A DNA stretch of 64,000 nt from JACMLD01 sp047602295 (GCA_047602295.1 JASGHP010000001.1:4030001-4094000); one strand, 5' to 3'; positions 53,285-63,234 are shown, numbered from the stretch's first letter. Notes: generated by a model not told the origin, from the letters alone. Made by a program: numbers and translations.

Positions 53285-56152
53285 ATGGAAAAAGTATCAG
53301 CAGAGCAAAAGACGGTTGTATTACTGGCACCACACCGACTATTATTGGATCACTTACCATTAATAGCATTGCAAATTAATAAAACGGCTATCAACATAAA
53401 TTATTCAGAAAAAGAATTTTCCCATTCACTATTAAGAGACAATTTAAATTATATTCCCAAAGAGGCTAAATCTGTGCTCTCATGGTTTTCTAAATCAGGT
53501 ATAGGTACTATTAGTTCAGAAATAAAAACAAAGTTTACTTTAAACAAAGCCGGTTTACCTTATCAGCAGTATTTTAAATCTGCTATGCTTACCCGCCTGC
53601 ACGATTTATTTAACCAACTGAAACCATTTAGCAGTCAAATTAAATTTTATCATCAGCAGGAAATTGCAAAAGGACGTTATAAAACCAGCCCATGCACTTT
53701 CAATAAAGAAAAACCTTTTGTAAAGTTTGAAGTGCGCAAAGAAAATGATTCATTGCAATTGAAAACGCTGCTGGTTATTAATGATGAAACCTTACCGCTA
53801 ACCGACTTTGTACGTCATCATTTCCTGCTTTGCCGAAATAACGAATATTTTTTACTGGGCTACAAAGATTACCAAACGCTTGAATGGTTGCAACAATCGG
53901 CACCAGAACAATACAGCAATCAATCAACATTGCTGGCAGAAAATATATTGGTAAGACTGGAAAAAGATTATACGGTTTTGCGGAACAATCTTTTTGATAA
54001 AACGGCCATAGTAGCAGAACCGGTAAACCGGCTTATGCTTAGTGAAATCAGCCAGCAATTTTTAATGCTTACACCCCAGTGGAATTACGATGGCATTATT
54101 ATAGAAGGCGTTTGGAAACCTACATTTGATTTCACCAGCAATGGAGAACAGTTTACCGTAGAGCGTAACAAAGAAAAAGAAACAGCTTTTGTACAACTGC
54201 TGGAATCATTGCACGCCAATTTTCGCAAGCAATTAAATGGTTACTTCTATTTATCATTTGCAGATGCACAAAAAGCACAATGGTTTTTAAAAGTTTATCA
54301 CCGGCTATTGGAAATGAATGTGGAAATAACTGGCATGGATATGCTGCAGCATTTCCGTTATTCATCAGAAAAAATACAAACACAGGTTACTATAACAGAA
54401 GAAGGCAAACACATTTTGCAATTGCAGGTAAAACTTTCTTTTGGAAAAGAAAAATTGTTGCTAACCGAAATTCAAAAAACCATTCGTGCCGGGCAGCGTT
54501 CTGTATTGCTGAAAGATGGAAGCATAGGTGTGTTGGATGATGAATGGCTGCAACGTTATGGCTCCATATTGCGGCATGGAAAAATAACCGGTGCAGACAG
54601 CATGGAACTTTCCCGCTGGATGGCGCATGCAGAACAACACGCAGCAAAAGAAGAAGAAGTTTTAAAAATAGCCATTAAACAAGACTGGTGGCAGAAATGG
54701 TATCAATGGCAAAAAAATTCTGAACCTGTTTATCAATTACCATTAGAAGTAAAAGCAACACTGCGGCCTTACCAGCAAAAAGGTTTTGAGTGGATGTTGC
54801 TATTGGCAGAAGCAGGTGCTGGTGCGTGTTTAGCGGATGATATGGGTCTTGGCAAAACATTGCAAACTGTTTGCTTTTTAGCTTACCAGTTGCAGCAAAA
54901 TCCGCAGGCCGTTCATTTAGTGGTTGCGCCTTCTTCCTTAATTTATAACTGGCAGCGTGAATTGCAAAAATTTGCGCCGCATATCAATGTTGTTCTTTAT
55001 CATGGCCAGGGACGAGGCAATATTGAAGAGCTTGCATCGAATGGCACTATTGTTATTACCAGTTATGGCACGGTGCGTTCAGAGGCAGAACGTTTCCAGG
55101 CATTGTCTTTTGCAACAGTTGTGTTGGATGAAAGTCATAATATTAAAAATCCTTCTTCTCAGATCACCAAAGTAGTGAATACACTAAATGCTGCAACCCG
55201 TATTGCATTAAGCGGCACACCTCTCATGAACAATACTTTTGATCTCTATGCACAGTTCAACTTCCTATTGCCGGGCATGTTTGGCAGCCGCGAGTTTTTT
55301 AAAAGAGAATATGCAGATGCCATTGACCGCGACCGTGATCCTGCACGCATACAAGCGTTGAAAAAATTAACAGACACGTTTATACTTCGCAGAACCAAAG
55401 AGCAGGTAGAAAAAGATCTACCCGAAAAAACAGAAATGGTTTTGTGGTGCAATATGGGTGCTGCACAAAAAACCATGTACGATGAAATTCGCGACAGTAT
55501 CAAAAACAATATTTTTCTCGACATAAAAACCAATGGTCTTGCCAAAAGTAAACTGGCGGTATTACAGGGCATCATTAAATTAAGACAGGCTTGTAATTCA
55601 TCACTATTGTTGCCGGAAGGAGAACAATCTTGCACAGATTCTGTAAAAACCGATGTGCTGCTGGATGAATTAAGCAATAACCTGAAAGATAAAAAGGTGT
55701 TGGTCTTCTCTCAATTTACCGGCATGTTGAATATACTTGCCAAAACACTTACGGCACAGGGCATTGCTTTTTATCATTTCGATGGCAGCACCCCTCCTGC
55801 TAAAAGAATGGAAATGGTAAATGCTTTCCAGGAAGAAGGAAACAATGTGCCTGTTTTTTTAATCAGCTTAAAAGCAGGTAATGCTGGTTTGAACTTAACC
55901 GCAGCCAATTATGTTTTTCTATTTGATCCCTGGTGGAATACAGCCGTGCAACAGCAGGCAATAGATCGTACACACCGTATCGGACAAACAAAAAGCGTTT
56001 TTGCCTACAAAATGATTTGCAGGGATACCATTGAAGAAAAAATTATCGCCCTGCAGGAAAAGAAACAGCAACTGGCAGACGAATTAATTGGAGAAGACGA
56101 AGGTTTTGTGAAAGCATTGACGGAGGATGATATTGCTTACTTGTTTAGCTAG
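53285..56152 (+). CDS. SNF2-family DNA-dependent ATPase/helicase-like protein
   Basis: The 955-residue protein has an N-terminal region of about 470 residues without a recognised domain. A complete SNF2 ATPase follows: Walker A ADDMGLGKT (about 518-526), DESH (about 613), SGTPLMNN, and the C-lobe with FSQFTGML, LKAGNAGLNL and DRTHRIGQ. The start is the ATG at 53285, since the frame's earlier codons lie in the repeat-rich spacer. Bacterial members of this type (HepA/RapA-like) remodel nucleoprotein complexes; the partner is unknown. Confidence 0.92.
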   Translation: MEKVSAEQKTVVLLAPHRLLLDHLPLIALQINKTAININYSEKEFSHSLLRDNLNYIPKEAKSVLSWFSKSGIGTISSEIKTKFTLNKAGLPYQQYFKSAMLTRLHDLFNQLKPFSSQIKFYHQQEIAKGRYKTSPCTFNKEKPFVKFEVRKENDSLQLKTLLVINDETLPLTDFVRHHFLLCRNNEYFLLGYKDYQTLEWLQQSAPEQYSNQSTLLAENILVRLEKDYTVLRNNLFDKTAIVAEPVNRLMLSEISQQFLMLTPQWNYDGIIIEGVWKPTFDFTSNGEQFTVERNKEKETAFVQLLESLHANFRKQLNGYFYLSFADAQKAQWFLKVYHRLLEMNVEITGMDMLQHFRYSSEKIQTQVTITEEGKHILQLQVKLSFGKEKLLLTEIQKTIRAGQRSVLLKDGSIGVLDDEWLQRYGSILRHGKITGADSMELSRWMAHAEQHAAKEEEVLKIAIKQDWWQKWYQWQKNSEPVYQLPLEVKATLRPYQQKGFEWMLLLAEAGAGACLADDMGLGKTLQTVCFLAYQLQQNPQAVHLVVAPSSLIYNWQRELQKFAPHINVVLYHGQGRGNIEELASNGTIVITSYGTVRSEAERFQALSFATVVLDESHNIKNPSSQITKVVNTLNAATRIALSGTPLMNNTFDLYAQFNFLLPGMFGSREFFKREYADAIDRDRDPARIQALKKLTDTFILRRTKEQVEKDLPEKTEMVLWCNMGAAQKTMYDEIRDSIKNNIFLDIKTNGLAKSKLAVLQGIIKLRQACNSSLLLPEGEQSCTDSVKTDVLLDELSNNLKDKKVLVFSQFTGMLNILAKTLTAQGIAFYHFDGSTPPAKRMEMVNAFQEEGNNVPVFLISLKAGNAGLNLTAANYVFLFDPWWNTAVQQQAIDRTHRIGQTKSVFAYKMICRDTIEEKIIALQEKKQQLADELIGEDEGFVKALTEDDIAYLFS

Positions 56153-56490
56153 AAGCTGAAGAATGTGGAAATGTGGCAAATTTGGTAAATGTGAAAATGT
56201 CTGATGGCTGATGTAATGATGTCTGATGTGTTGATGCAAAAGCTCACTGCTCGCAGCTAGTGGCTCGTAGCTTTCACGTAATCCTATAAATCCGCCCAAA
56301 TCCTAGTCTGCATTAACATTCCATACACATCTCTGTTTTCAACTTTACGTATATATTCATGTTATTAAGACAAGTGCTGTTACTGGTTTCTTAAAATCCG
56401 GCACTTGTCGCACAGCTTACAAAACGAGCGGTGCAGATCACAATAAATTGCACGAAATTTGAAAAAATGAGAACGCTAAAAGATTATGCC
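56153..56490. repeat. Spacer with AATGTGG, TGATGTCTGATG and AGCTAGTGGC words
   Basis: Three word families follow each other: AATGTGGAAATGTGG (56161-56200), CTGATGTAATGATG (56200-56235), and GCTCGCAGCTAGTGGCTCG (56240-56275). No gene is supported. Confidence 0.5.
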
Positions 56491-57168
56491 ATGAAGTTTT
56501 TACTGGTTCTGATAAGTTCTGTAACAGGGCTGCTTTCATTAGCCGCCTGTAATTCTAATTTAAATCCTAATAAAACAATGAGCAGTTTAACCAATCCGGC
56601 TACACCGGTGGACAATATAGACGCCTCCATCAAAACAGATACTGCCACTTTTGGTACAGGCTGTTTCTGGTGCACGGAAGCCGTATTCCAGGAGCTGGAA
56701 GGCGTTTTAAAAGTTACCAGTGGCTACAGTGGTGGCCATGTGGCCAATCCTACTTACGAGCAGGTTTGCGAAAAAAATACCGGGCACGCAGAAGTAGTGC
56801 AGATCGTTTATGATCCTTCCAAAATCAGTTTTGATGAATTGTTGGAAGTATTCTGGCAGACACATGACCCTACCACGCTGAACAAGCAGGGCAATGATGT
56901 GGGCCCGCAATACCGTAGTGTAATCTTCTATCATAGTGAAGAGCAACACAAGAAGGCACTTAAATACAAGGGTGAATTGGACAAAAGCGGTGCTTTCAAC
57001 AACCCGATTGTTACAGCCGTAGAGCCTTTTACCAATTTCTATTCAGCAGAAAAATACCACCAGGACTATTACAACAATAATGGCTCGGCTCCTTATTGCT
57101 ATTATGTAATCAGGCCTAAACTGGAAAAATTTGAAAAAGTCTTCAAAAGCAAACTGAGGCATAAGTAA
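56491..57168 (+). CDS. msrA: Peptide methionine-S-sulfoxide reductase (MsrA), lipoprotein form
   Basis: It reduces methionine-S-sulfoxide in proteins. The MsrA site GCFWCTEAVF gives the catalytic Cys58 if translation starts at the ATG at 56491. That start yields a clean lipoprotein signal (LSLAAC, Cys20). The family blocks SGYSGGHVANPTYEQVC and PQYRSVIFY follow. The exported form fits repair of surface proteins. It is followed by a terminator at 57184. Confidence 0.92.
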   Translation: MKFLLVLISSVTGLLSLAACNSNLNPNKTMSSLTNPATPVDNIDASIKTDTATFGTGCFWCTEAVFQELEGVLKVTSGYSGGHVANPTYEQVCEKNTGHAEVVQIVYDPSKISFDELLEVFWQTHDPTTLNKQGNDVGPQYRSVIFYHSEEQHKKALKYKGELDKSGAFNNPIVTAVEPFTNFYSAEKYHQDYYNNNGSAPYCYYVIRPKLEKFEKVFKSKLRHK

Positions 57169-57183
57169 TTTTCTTATACAGGC

Positions 57184-57214
57184 AAGCGTCATCCACCAGG
57201 ATGGCGCTTTTTTT
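57184..57214 (+). terminator. Terminator after msrA
   Basis: Stem AAGCGTCATCC / GGATGGCGCTT with one G-U pair and loop ACCA, then a T run. Confidence 0.85.
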
Positions 57215-57368
57215 ATTTAAAAAATGCTGTAAAAGCTTTGTTTTAATGATTGTTTTACAGGTATGCCTGCTGCCGATTGGCGCTTTTAAACAGTATTGCC
57301 ACAAACCTGCGAAAAGGCAATTCACTGCTTGAATTGTTTTCAAAATTCCTTTACTTTCGTGTTTCATT

Positions 57369-57956
57369 ATGAAAAGAATAGAACTGGAAATAGTGGCGTT
57401 ATCGCATAGCATTACCCAAACTCATTCCTATGCTGTGGTATTGGGCGAAATCAACGGTCTTAGAAGATTGCCAATTGTCATTGGCGGCTTTGAGGCACAG
57501 GCAATTGCGGTAGCCCTGGAAAAGATGCAGCCCAGCAGGCCCCTCACCCACGATTTGATGAAGAACTTTATGCATGCCTTTGGAGTAGATCTTACTGAAA
57601 TTATCATCAGCGATTTGCAGGAAGGCATTTTTTATAGCAAGCTGGTTTGTGTAAGCGAAAACGATACGGTGGAGATAGATTCACGCACTTCAGATGCATT
57701 GGCTCTGGCGGTTAGGTTTGGTTGCCCTATTTATACCTACGAACATATTCTTGAAAGCGCCGGCATATTGATGGAAGACACCGGCAAGAAGAAAAAAGGT
57801 GATGCTCCTTCTAAACCTGTAAACGATCATGCAGGCCAGGAAGATCTGAAAAGTCTTAGCATAGACGAATTGCATAACCTGCTTACTGAAGTGCTGGAGC
57901 ATGAAGATTACCTGAGGGCGATTGTTATAAGGGACGAAATCAATAGCCGCAAATAA
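57369..57956 (+). CDS. Bifunctional nuclease (BFN/DUF151) domain protein with UvrB/C motif
   Basis: The 195-residue protein has the BFN domain (about 1-135), opening MKRIELEIVALSHSITQTHSYAVVLGE with LPIVIGGFEAQAIA, and DSRTSDALALAVR. A low-complexity linker follows, then a C-terminal UVR motif (LHNLLTEVLEHEDYLRAIVIRDEINSR). The nuclease activity is reported for plant members; bacterial function is unclear. The next gene, ispE, starts 49 bases later. Confidence 0.9.
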   Translation: MKRIELEIVALSHSITQTHSYAVVLGEINGLRRLPIVIGGFEAQAIAVALEKMQPSRPLTHDLMKNFMHAFGVDLTEIIISDLQEGIFYSKLVCVSENDTVEIDSRTSDALALAVRFGCPIYTYEHILESAGILMEDTGKKKKGDAPSKPVNDHAGQEDLKSLSIDELHNLLTEVLEHEDYLRAIVIRDEINSRK

Positions 57957-58004
57957 CCAGCCTGTTTAGCACAAACTGTTTAATATCATTTCAGCCATAC
58001 GCCT

Positions 58005-58826
58005 TTGATAGTCTTTCCCAATTGCAAGATAAACCTTGGCCTGCAGGTGCTGAACAAACGAAGCGATGGCTATCATAATATTGCTACCGTTTTTTACCCG
58101 GTGCCGCTAAAAGATGCACTGGAAATTACTCCACTTTCAAACGCAACTGAACCTGCTATTCAATGCTATGGACTTGCTGTTGAAGGTGATTCCTCCGATA
58201 ATTTATGCATCAAGGCCTGGCATTTATTAAAAAAAGATTTTCCAAGCCTGCCTCCTGTCCAAATTCATTTGCTTAAAAATATTCCCATGGGCGCCGGTCT
58301 TGGCGGCGGTTCCGCAGATGGCGCTTTTATGTTGCAAATGCTTGATAAAAAATTTCAGCTCTCCATTTCGCAAGAACAATTATTGGCATATGCACTGCAA
58401 CTCGGCAGCGATTGCCCGTTTTTCATTCTTAATCAACCGTGCATTGCTACCGGACGTGGAGAAGAATTGCAACCATTATCTCTTTCACTTGCCGGCTACC
58501 AACTGGTTATTGTGCGCATGGGCATACATGTGAATACCGGGAAAGCTTTTGCCAGTCTCAATGTTAATAGCACTGCAAAAAACAGTAGCCTGGCGGCAGA
58601 CATTCTGCAACCTGTTAACAAATGGAAGCATCTTCTCTTCAACGATTTTGAACAGCCGGTCTTTGAACAATTTCCTGCCATAGCCCAGGCTAAAGAAAAC
58701 CTTTACCAGCTTGGCGCCGTATATGCAGCCATGAGCGGCAGCGGCAGCACGGTTTTTGGATTGTTTAATGCAGAGCAAAATTTTACCAGCGGCCTGCCCG
58801 CCAATTGCACGGTCATCCGGTTATAG
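58005..58826 (+). CDS. ispE: 4-diphosphocytidyl-2-C-methyl-D-erythritol kinase (IspE)
   Basis: It phosphorylates CDP-methylerythritol in the MEP isoprenoid pathway. The N terminus MIVFPNCKINLGL and the GHMP loop IPMGAGLGGGSADG (about 90-103) are clear, as is the C-terminal MSGSGSTVFGLF. The likely start is the TTG at 58005, since no ATG or GTG fits before the conserved residues. The length (273) fits the family. It is 49 bases after the BFN gene and may be co-transcribed. Confidence 0.92.
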   Translation: MIVFPNCKINLGLQVLNKRSDGYHNIATVFYPVPLKDALEITPLSNATEPAIQCYGLAVEGDSSDNLCIKAWHLLKKDFPSLPPVQIHLLKNIPMGAGLGGGSADGAFMLQMLDKKFQLSISQEQLLAYALQLGSDCPFFILNQPCIATGRGEELQPLSLSLAGYQLVIVRMGIHVNTGKAFASLNVNSTAKNSSLAADILQPVNKWKHLLFNDFEQPVFEQFPAIAQAKENLYQLGAVYAAMSGSGSTVFGLFNAEQNFTSGLPANCTVIRL

Positions 58827-58976
58827 ACATTTTTCATTAAATTTGAAAATAGGGTTCATGTTGTTTAGCTGGCAAAATGTTTGCTAAAGAGTTGTATTGT
58901 GTTTTTTCTTTTTCCGGTTAAACGATAGCTTAATAAAAAATCATCAATAAACCTTTCTTAAAAAAAGCAGTACCGT

Positions 58977-59798
58977 ATGGGAGTTTCGGGCATTGTAAGT
59001 ATTCTGATAATAGCTGTTACCAGCTTTCTTTCTTACAAAGGTTTTAATAGCAGCAATTTTTACGCAAAGATGGAATTTGAAGTAGAGAAAGTTTTACTTC
59101 ACCGCGATTATAAAAGATTGTTTACCTCTGCTTTTGTACATGTAAACTGGCAGCACCTGATCTTAAACATGATATGCCTGCTGTTTTTCAGTTTCAATTT
59201 AGAAGCTTCTTTTGGCCCCATCAAATTTCTAGCTTTATATACTGCCAGTATTGTTGGTGGCAACTTGCTTACACTTCTTATCCATCGCAAGAATGGCGGC
59301 TATTCTTCAGTAGGTGCATCCGGTGCTATCAATGGGCTAATCTTCGCTTCCATTGTAATTTCTCCTGGTTTGCATATTTTCTTTTTGCCCGGCTGGTTAT
59401 TTGGTTTGATATACATCATGTTTTCCATTTACGGCATCCGTTCTGGCAAAGACAATATTGGCCACGAAACACACCTGGCTGGTGCTTTAATAGGAATGTT
59501 GATGGCTATCGCTTTTCATCATGAGGCTTTGGTAGAAAATACCATTCCCATCTTATTGATGTTTTTGCCAACAGTGGCATTTATGATGATCATCATTACC
59601 AAACCACAAGTATTGTTTGTAGATAATTTTTGGTATAACCACAAAAAATACAATTATACGGTAGATGATCGCTACAATGCCCGCAAGCGAAACAGTGAGC
59701 AGGAAGTAGATCGCATTCTCGACAAAATAAATCAGCAGGGTATCAATAGCCTCTCCCGCAGGGAAAGAGAGTCGTTGGAAGAATATTCGAGAAAGTAA
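58977..59798 (+). CDS. Rhomboid family intramembrane serine protease
   Basis: The 273-residue membrane protein has about six segments. The Ser in GASGAINGL (about 112-120) and the His in GHETHLAGALIGM (about 160-172) form the catalytic dyad. The N-terminal loop has the WQHLILNM segment. A hydrophilic C-terminal tail of about 60 residues (NARKRNSEQEVDRILDKIN...) extends into the cytoplasm and resembles tails found in Bacteroidota rhomboids. Substrates are unknown. Confidence 0.92.
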   Translation: MGVSGIVSILIIAVTSFLSYKGFNSSNFYAKMEFEVEKVLLHRDYKRLFTSAFVHVNWQHLILNMICLLFFSFNLEASFGPIKFLALYTASIVGGNLLTLLIHRKNGGYSSVGASGAINGLIFASIVISPGLHIFFLPGWLFGLIYIMFSIYGIRSGKDNIGHETHLAGALIGMLMAIAFHHEALVENTIPILLMFLPTVAFMMIIITKPQVLFVDNFWYNHKKYNYTVDDRYNARKRNSEQEVDRILDKINQQGINSLSRRERESLEEYSRK

Positions 59799-59976
59799 TT
59801 AGTAATTAAAAATTAGCAATTAATAATTTGAAACCTTAAGATTTTATCTTTTAAATTCTATCGATACATAGTTTACACTTCTCAAAAATCCTTAAATAGG
59901 TAGTGTTAAACTGAAGCAGTTGCCAACATTCTAATCCTGCATAATTATTAATTATTAATTACTAATTATTAATTTC
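59795..59976. repeat. Inverted word-repeat spacer (AATTAGTAATTA type)
   Basis: The left arm (59798-59830) and the right arm (59940-59976) are A/T-only inverted word arrays placed against the stops of two convergent genes. They could act as a bidirectional terminator. Confidence 0.55.
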
Positions 59977-60450
59977 CTTCAAAAGCTCCTGCAAATCCAG
60001 CGCATCCGTCTTCATCACTAAATTACCAGAACCATCCAGTGGCCATTGATCTTTTGGTTTATCCCAATACAATTCAACGCCGTTCTTATCAGGATCATCA
60101 AGATAGATTGCTTCCGAAACGCCGTGATCAGAAGCACCGGTAAGCGGATAACGGGCATCTATCAATCTTTTTAAAATAACAGCTAAATCTTTGCGGGTAG
60201 GATATACAATTGCTGTGTGAAATAATCCTGCAGCCTTTACAGGAGCTGGTCCTGCGTTTTTGCTGTACCATGTATTCAGCCCGATATGATGATGGTAGCC
60301 GCCAGCAGAAATAAACACAGCACTATCACCATAACGCTGCATCTCCTGGAAGCCCAGAATATCTCTATAAAAGCCCAATGCTTTTTCCAAATCTGTTACT
60401 TTGAGGTGTACATGCCCAATACGGGTTTGTGGCGGAACAACATAATCCAT
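59962..60450 (-). CDS. VOC/glyoxalase-fold protein (catechol dioxygenase-like)
   Basis: The 162-residue protein has one clear VOC module: HVHLKVTDLEKALGFYRDILGF (about 12-33) and a second strand set FHTAIVYPTRKDLAV with a metal-type His, and NGVELYWDKP with a Glu. The start at 60450 (MDYVVPPQTRIGH) fits the family; a longer frame to 60531 is possible but lacks support. Full CatE-type enzymes have two modules, so this is about half the size. The substrate is unknown. Confidence 0.8.
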   Translation of the reverse strand: MDYVVPPQTRIGHVHLKVTDLEKALGFYRDILGFQEMQRYGDSAVFISAGGYHHHIGLNTWYSKNAGPAPVKAAGLFHTAIVYPTRKDLAVILKRLIDARYPLTGASDHGVSEAIYLDDPDKNGVELYWDKPKDQWPLDGSGNLVMKTDALDLQELLKEINN

Positions 60451-60531
60451 TGCGTTGAATTTGGTTGCAAATGTCGTTATTCCAGCCCAAGCACCATCCA
60501 ACCAATCAACTAATTGCTTACCTTGCAGCAA

Positions 60532-60688
60532 ATCGTATTTTATTAATTCAAGAGCTCACATATTGCATTTTCTGCTGCTCAACCTTGATTTCCTCAATCA
60601 CTGAGTTTTTGCTGTCATACCTATAAGCGTAGCAATGCTGTGCTGCGCCTAATTATTTATTATTTACTAATTACTCATTGTTAATTAT
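60532..60688. other. Spacer upstream of rocD
   Basis: A/T-rich with ATTATTTATTATTTAC words next to the rocD start. No promoter is clear. Confidence 0.4.
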
Positions 60689-61924
60689 ATGAACTCTACT
60701 ATAGCGCTCAGCGCCGTTTCACAATATTTTCTTGAACTGGAAGAAAAACATGGGGCACATAATTATCATCCCATCCCTGTTGTGCTTAGCCGTGGAGAAG
60801 GTGTTTTTGTATGGGATGTTGACAGAAAACGTTATTACGATTTTTTAAGCGGCTATTCTGCCGTAAACCAGGGACATTGCCATCCTACCATTATGGCTGC
60901 GTTTATAGAACAGGCAAAGCAACTGACGCTTACTTCCCGTGCTTTTCATAGTGATGCATTAGGAGAATATGCACAATACATTACCCAATATTTTGGCTAC
61001 GATAAAGTATTGCCAATGAACACCGGTGTTGAAGCAGTGGAAACAGGCATTAAAATAGCACGTCGCTGGGGTTACGCAGTAAAAGGAATTGCAGAAAACC
61101 AGGCAAAAATTATTGTATGTGCTAATAATTTTCATGGGCGTACCAGTACAGTGATATCTTTTAGCACAGACCCATCTTCTTATAGCCGCTTTGGTCCTTT
61201 TATGCCCGGCTTCGAAATTATTCCTTACAATGATTTGAATGCATTGGCAACAGCCTTGCAGGATAAAAATGTTGCTGGCTTTTTAGTAGAACCTATCCAG
61301 GGAGAAGCAGGTGTTGTGATACCCGATGATGGCTACCTGGCAAAAGCCAAACAGTTTTGTGAAGATGCCAACGTATTATTTATTGCAGATGAAATACAAA
61401 CCGGTCTTGCACGCACAGGAAAGATGCTGGCATGTGATCATGAAAATGTAAGACCTGATATTTTATTATTGGGCAAGGCCTTGAGCGGTGGACTATTACC
61501 AGTGAGTGCAGTGTTGGCAGATGACTCAGTTATGAATAATATCCACCCCGGTGAGCATGGTTCTACTTATGGGGGCAATCCACTTGCTTGCCGTACAGCC
61601 ATTGCCGCATTAAAAGTATTAAAAGAAGAAAAGCTGGCAGAGAAGGCTACCGCAATGGGTGAATTATTAAGAAAAGAGCTGGCTGCATTGCAATCGCCAT
61701 TTATAAAAACAATTCGTGGCAAAGGTTTGCTGAACGCGATAGTAATTGAACACGAAAACAAAGAAGCCGCCTGGGATCTTTGCCTGCACCTGAAAGACAA
61801 TGGGCTTTTGGCAAAACCTACACACGGCGATAAAATTCGTTTTGCACCACCATTGGTTATTACAAAAGAGCAGATACTTGAATGCGTGGGCATTATTGAT
61901 AAAAGCCTGCAGCAATTAAAATAA
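60689..61924 (+). CDS. rocD: Ornithine--oxo-acid aminotransferase
   Basis: It moves the delta-amino group of ornithine to 2-oxoglutarate, giving glutamate semialdehyde. The 411-residue class III aminotransferase shows NTGVEAVETGIKIARRWGY (about 111-129), FHGRTSTVISFS, the DEIQTGLARTGK block (about 233-244) and the PLP lysine in LLGKALSGGLLP (about 262). The family-specific length and start ALSAVSQYFLELEEKHGAHNYHP are consistent. It is followed after 6 bases by the VIT1-type transporter gene. Confidence 0.94.
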   Translation: MNSTIALSAVSQYFLELEEKHGAHNYHPIPVVLSRGEGVFVWDVDRKRYYDFLSGYSAVNQGHCHPTIMAAFIEQAKQLTLTSRAFHSDALGEYAQYITQYFGYDKVLPMNTGVEAVETGIKIARRWGYAVKGIAENQAKIIVCANNFHGRTSTVISFSTDPSSYSRFGPFMPGFEIIPYNDLNALATALQDKNVAGFLVEPIQGEAGVVIPDDGYLAKAKQFCEDANVLFIADEIQTGLARTGKMLACDHENVRPDILLLGKALSGGLLPVSAVLADDSVMNNIHPGEHGSTYGGNPLACRTAIAALKVLKEEKLAEKATAMGELLRKELAALQSPFIKTIRGKGLLNAIVIEHENKEAAWDLCLHLKDNGLLAKPTHGDKIRFAPPLVITKEQILECVGIIDKSLQQLK

Positions 61925-61930
61925 ACAAAG

Positions 61931-62635
61931 TTGGACGCACACCGGCACGAACATATAGAAACGCACCTGCAAAGCTCTGACCTGCTTACAGACATTGTAA
62001 TAGGCATGAGCGATGGATTGACGGTACCTTTTGCATTGGCTGCAGGCTTAAGCGGTGCCGTTAGTTCTACCAATGTAATAGTGATAGCTGGCATTGCTGA
62101 AATAGCCGCTGGTTCCATTGCCATGGGCCTGGGAGGATATCTTGCCGGTAAAACAGAAATTGATCATTACAACAGTGAGTTGAAACGTGAATACGATGAA
62201 GTAGAGACGGTGCCGCATAAAGAGAAAGAAGAAGTAAAAACATTTTTTCAAAACCTTGGGTTGAGTGAAGATGTGCAGGAGCAAGCAGTAGAAGAAATGA
62301 CCAAAGACAAAGAGAAATGGGTAAACTTTATGATGAAGTATGAGCTTGGCCTTGAAAAACCGGATGCACAAAGGGCCAGGAAAAGCGCTTTTAATATTGG
62401 CATCTCGTATATTGTTGGTGGTATTATACCGTTAAGTCCTTATTTCTTTGTAAACAGTGGCACAGAAGGTTTAAAGATATCCGCCATCATTACTTTGTGC
62501 AGCCTGTTTATTTTTGGTTTTTTAAAAAGCAAAATCACGGGTGTCAACCCGTGGTGGGGCGCCATACGCGTAACACTGATTGGTGCAGCGGCAGCATCAT
62601 GCGCATTTGGCATTGCCAGGCTTATACAACATTAA
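61931..62635 (+). CDS. VIT1/CCC1 family iron or manganese transporter
   Basis: The 234-residue membrane protein has the family N terminus DIVIGMSDGLTVPFALAAGLSG (about 20-41), IAEIAAGSIAMGLGGYLAGK, a charged cytoplasmic segment (about 75-140) with several Glu that bind metal in plant VIT1, and three C-terminal segments. The best start is the TTG at 61931, 6 bases after the rocD stop, since the conserved N terminus begins soon after and no ATG is nearby. Metal choice and direction are inferred from the family. Confidence 0.9.
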   Translation: MDAHRHEHIETHLQSSDLLTDIVIGMSDGLTVPFALAAGLSGAVSSTNVIVIAGIAEIAAGSIAMGLGGYLAGKTEIDHYNSELKREYDEVETVPHKEKEEVKTFFQNLGLSEDVQEQAVEEMTKDKEKWVNFMMKYELGLEKPDAQRARKSAFNIGISYIVGGIIPLSPYFFVNSGTEGLKISAIITLCSLFIFGFLKSKITGVNPWWGAIRVTLIGAAAASCAFGIARLIQH

Positions 62636-62658
62636 CTAATATACTTAACAGCATTTTC

Positions 62659-63180
62659 ATGAAACTACATGCAATCCTCTTTATTCTACTTGCAACCGTT
62701 GTAAATATTTCTTCCTTTGCACAGCCAAGAATGACAAAAATCACAAAAAAGAATTATTCTATACAAAGCCCGGCAGAATGGACAATTGATAGTTCTAAAC
62801 AAATGGGAACAGACCTGATTTTGTTTTCGATGCTTGAGAATAGCAATGATAAATTTCGTGAGAATGTAAATGTGCTGGTACAAGACTTGGGCAATAACCC
62901 AATTGATCTTGCTAAATACACCGCTATTTCTACCAACCAGATTCATACCATGGCGCAGGATTCCAAAATTGAATCTTCTGTCACAATGAAAACGGCCAAC
63001 ATGAGTTACCAGAAAATTATTTATACAGCCACTCAAGCCAACTTCAAACTAAAGTTTGAGCAATACTATTTTGTGGCGAATAAAAAAGCTTACGTTATTA
63101 CGCTCACTACAGAACAAACAAAGTTTGACGCGTACAAACCTGTAGGGGAATTGATTCTTAATTCATTTGTGCTGAGATAA
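62659..63180 (+). CDS. Small secreted PsbP/DcrB-like protein
   Basis: The 173-residue protein has a signal peptide ending SSFAQ and a mature part with the pattern NYSIQSPAEWTID, then ENVNVLVQDLG and KAYVITLTTEQTKFDAY. This matches the PsbP/MOG1/DcrB-like fold seen in many Bacteroidota secreted proteins. No catalytic motif. The ATG at 62659 starts the signal; the earlier in-frame ATG lies in the previous gene. Confidence 0.75.
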   Translation: MKLHAILFILLATVVNISSFAQPRMTKITKKNYSIQSPAEWTIDSSKQMGTDLILFSMLENSNDKFRENVNVLVQDLGNNPIDLAKYTAISTNQIHTMAQDSKIESSVTMKTANMSYQKIIYTATQANFKLKFEQYYFVANKKAYVITLTTEQTKFDAYKPVGELILNSFVLR

Positions 63181-63215
63181 AAATGCCTGCATCAATTTGA
63201 TTGGTACAGGCATTT
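63181..63215. terminator. Bidirectional terminator between convergent genes
   Basis: Stem AAATGCCTG (63181-63189) with CAGGCATTT (63207-63215). It serves the small secreted protein and the GH92 gene. Confidence 0.8.
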
Positions 63216-63234
63216 CTATTAATTGTTTTCTTCC

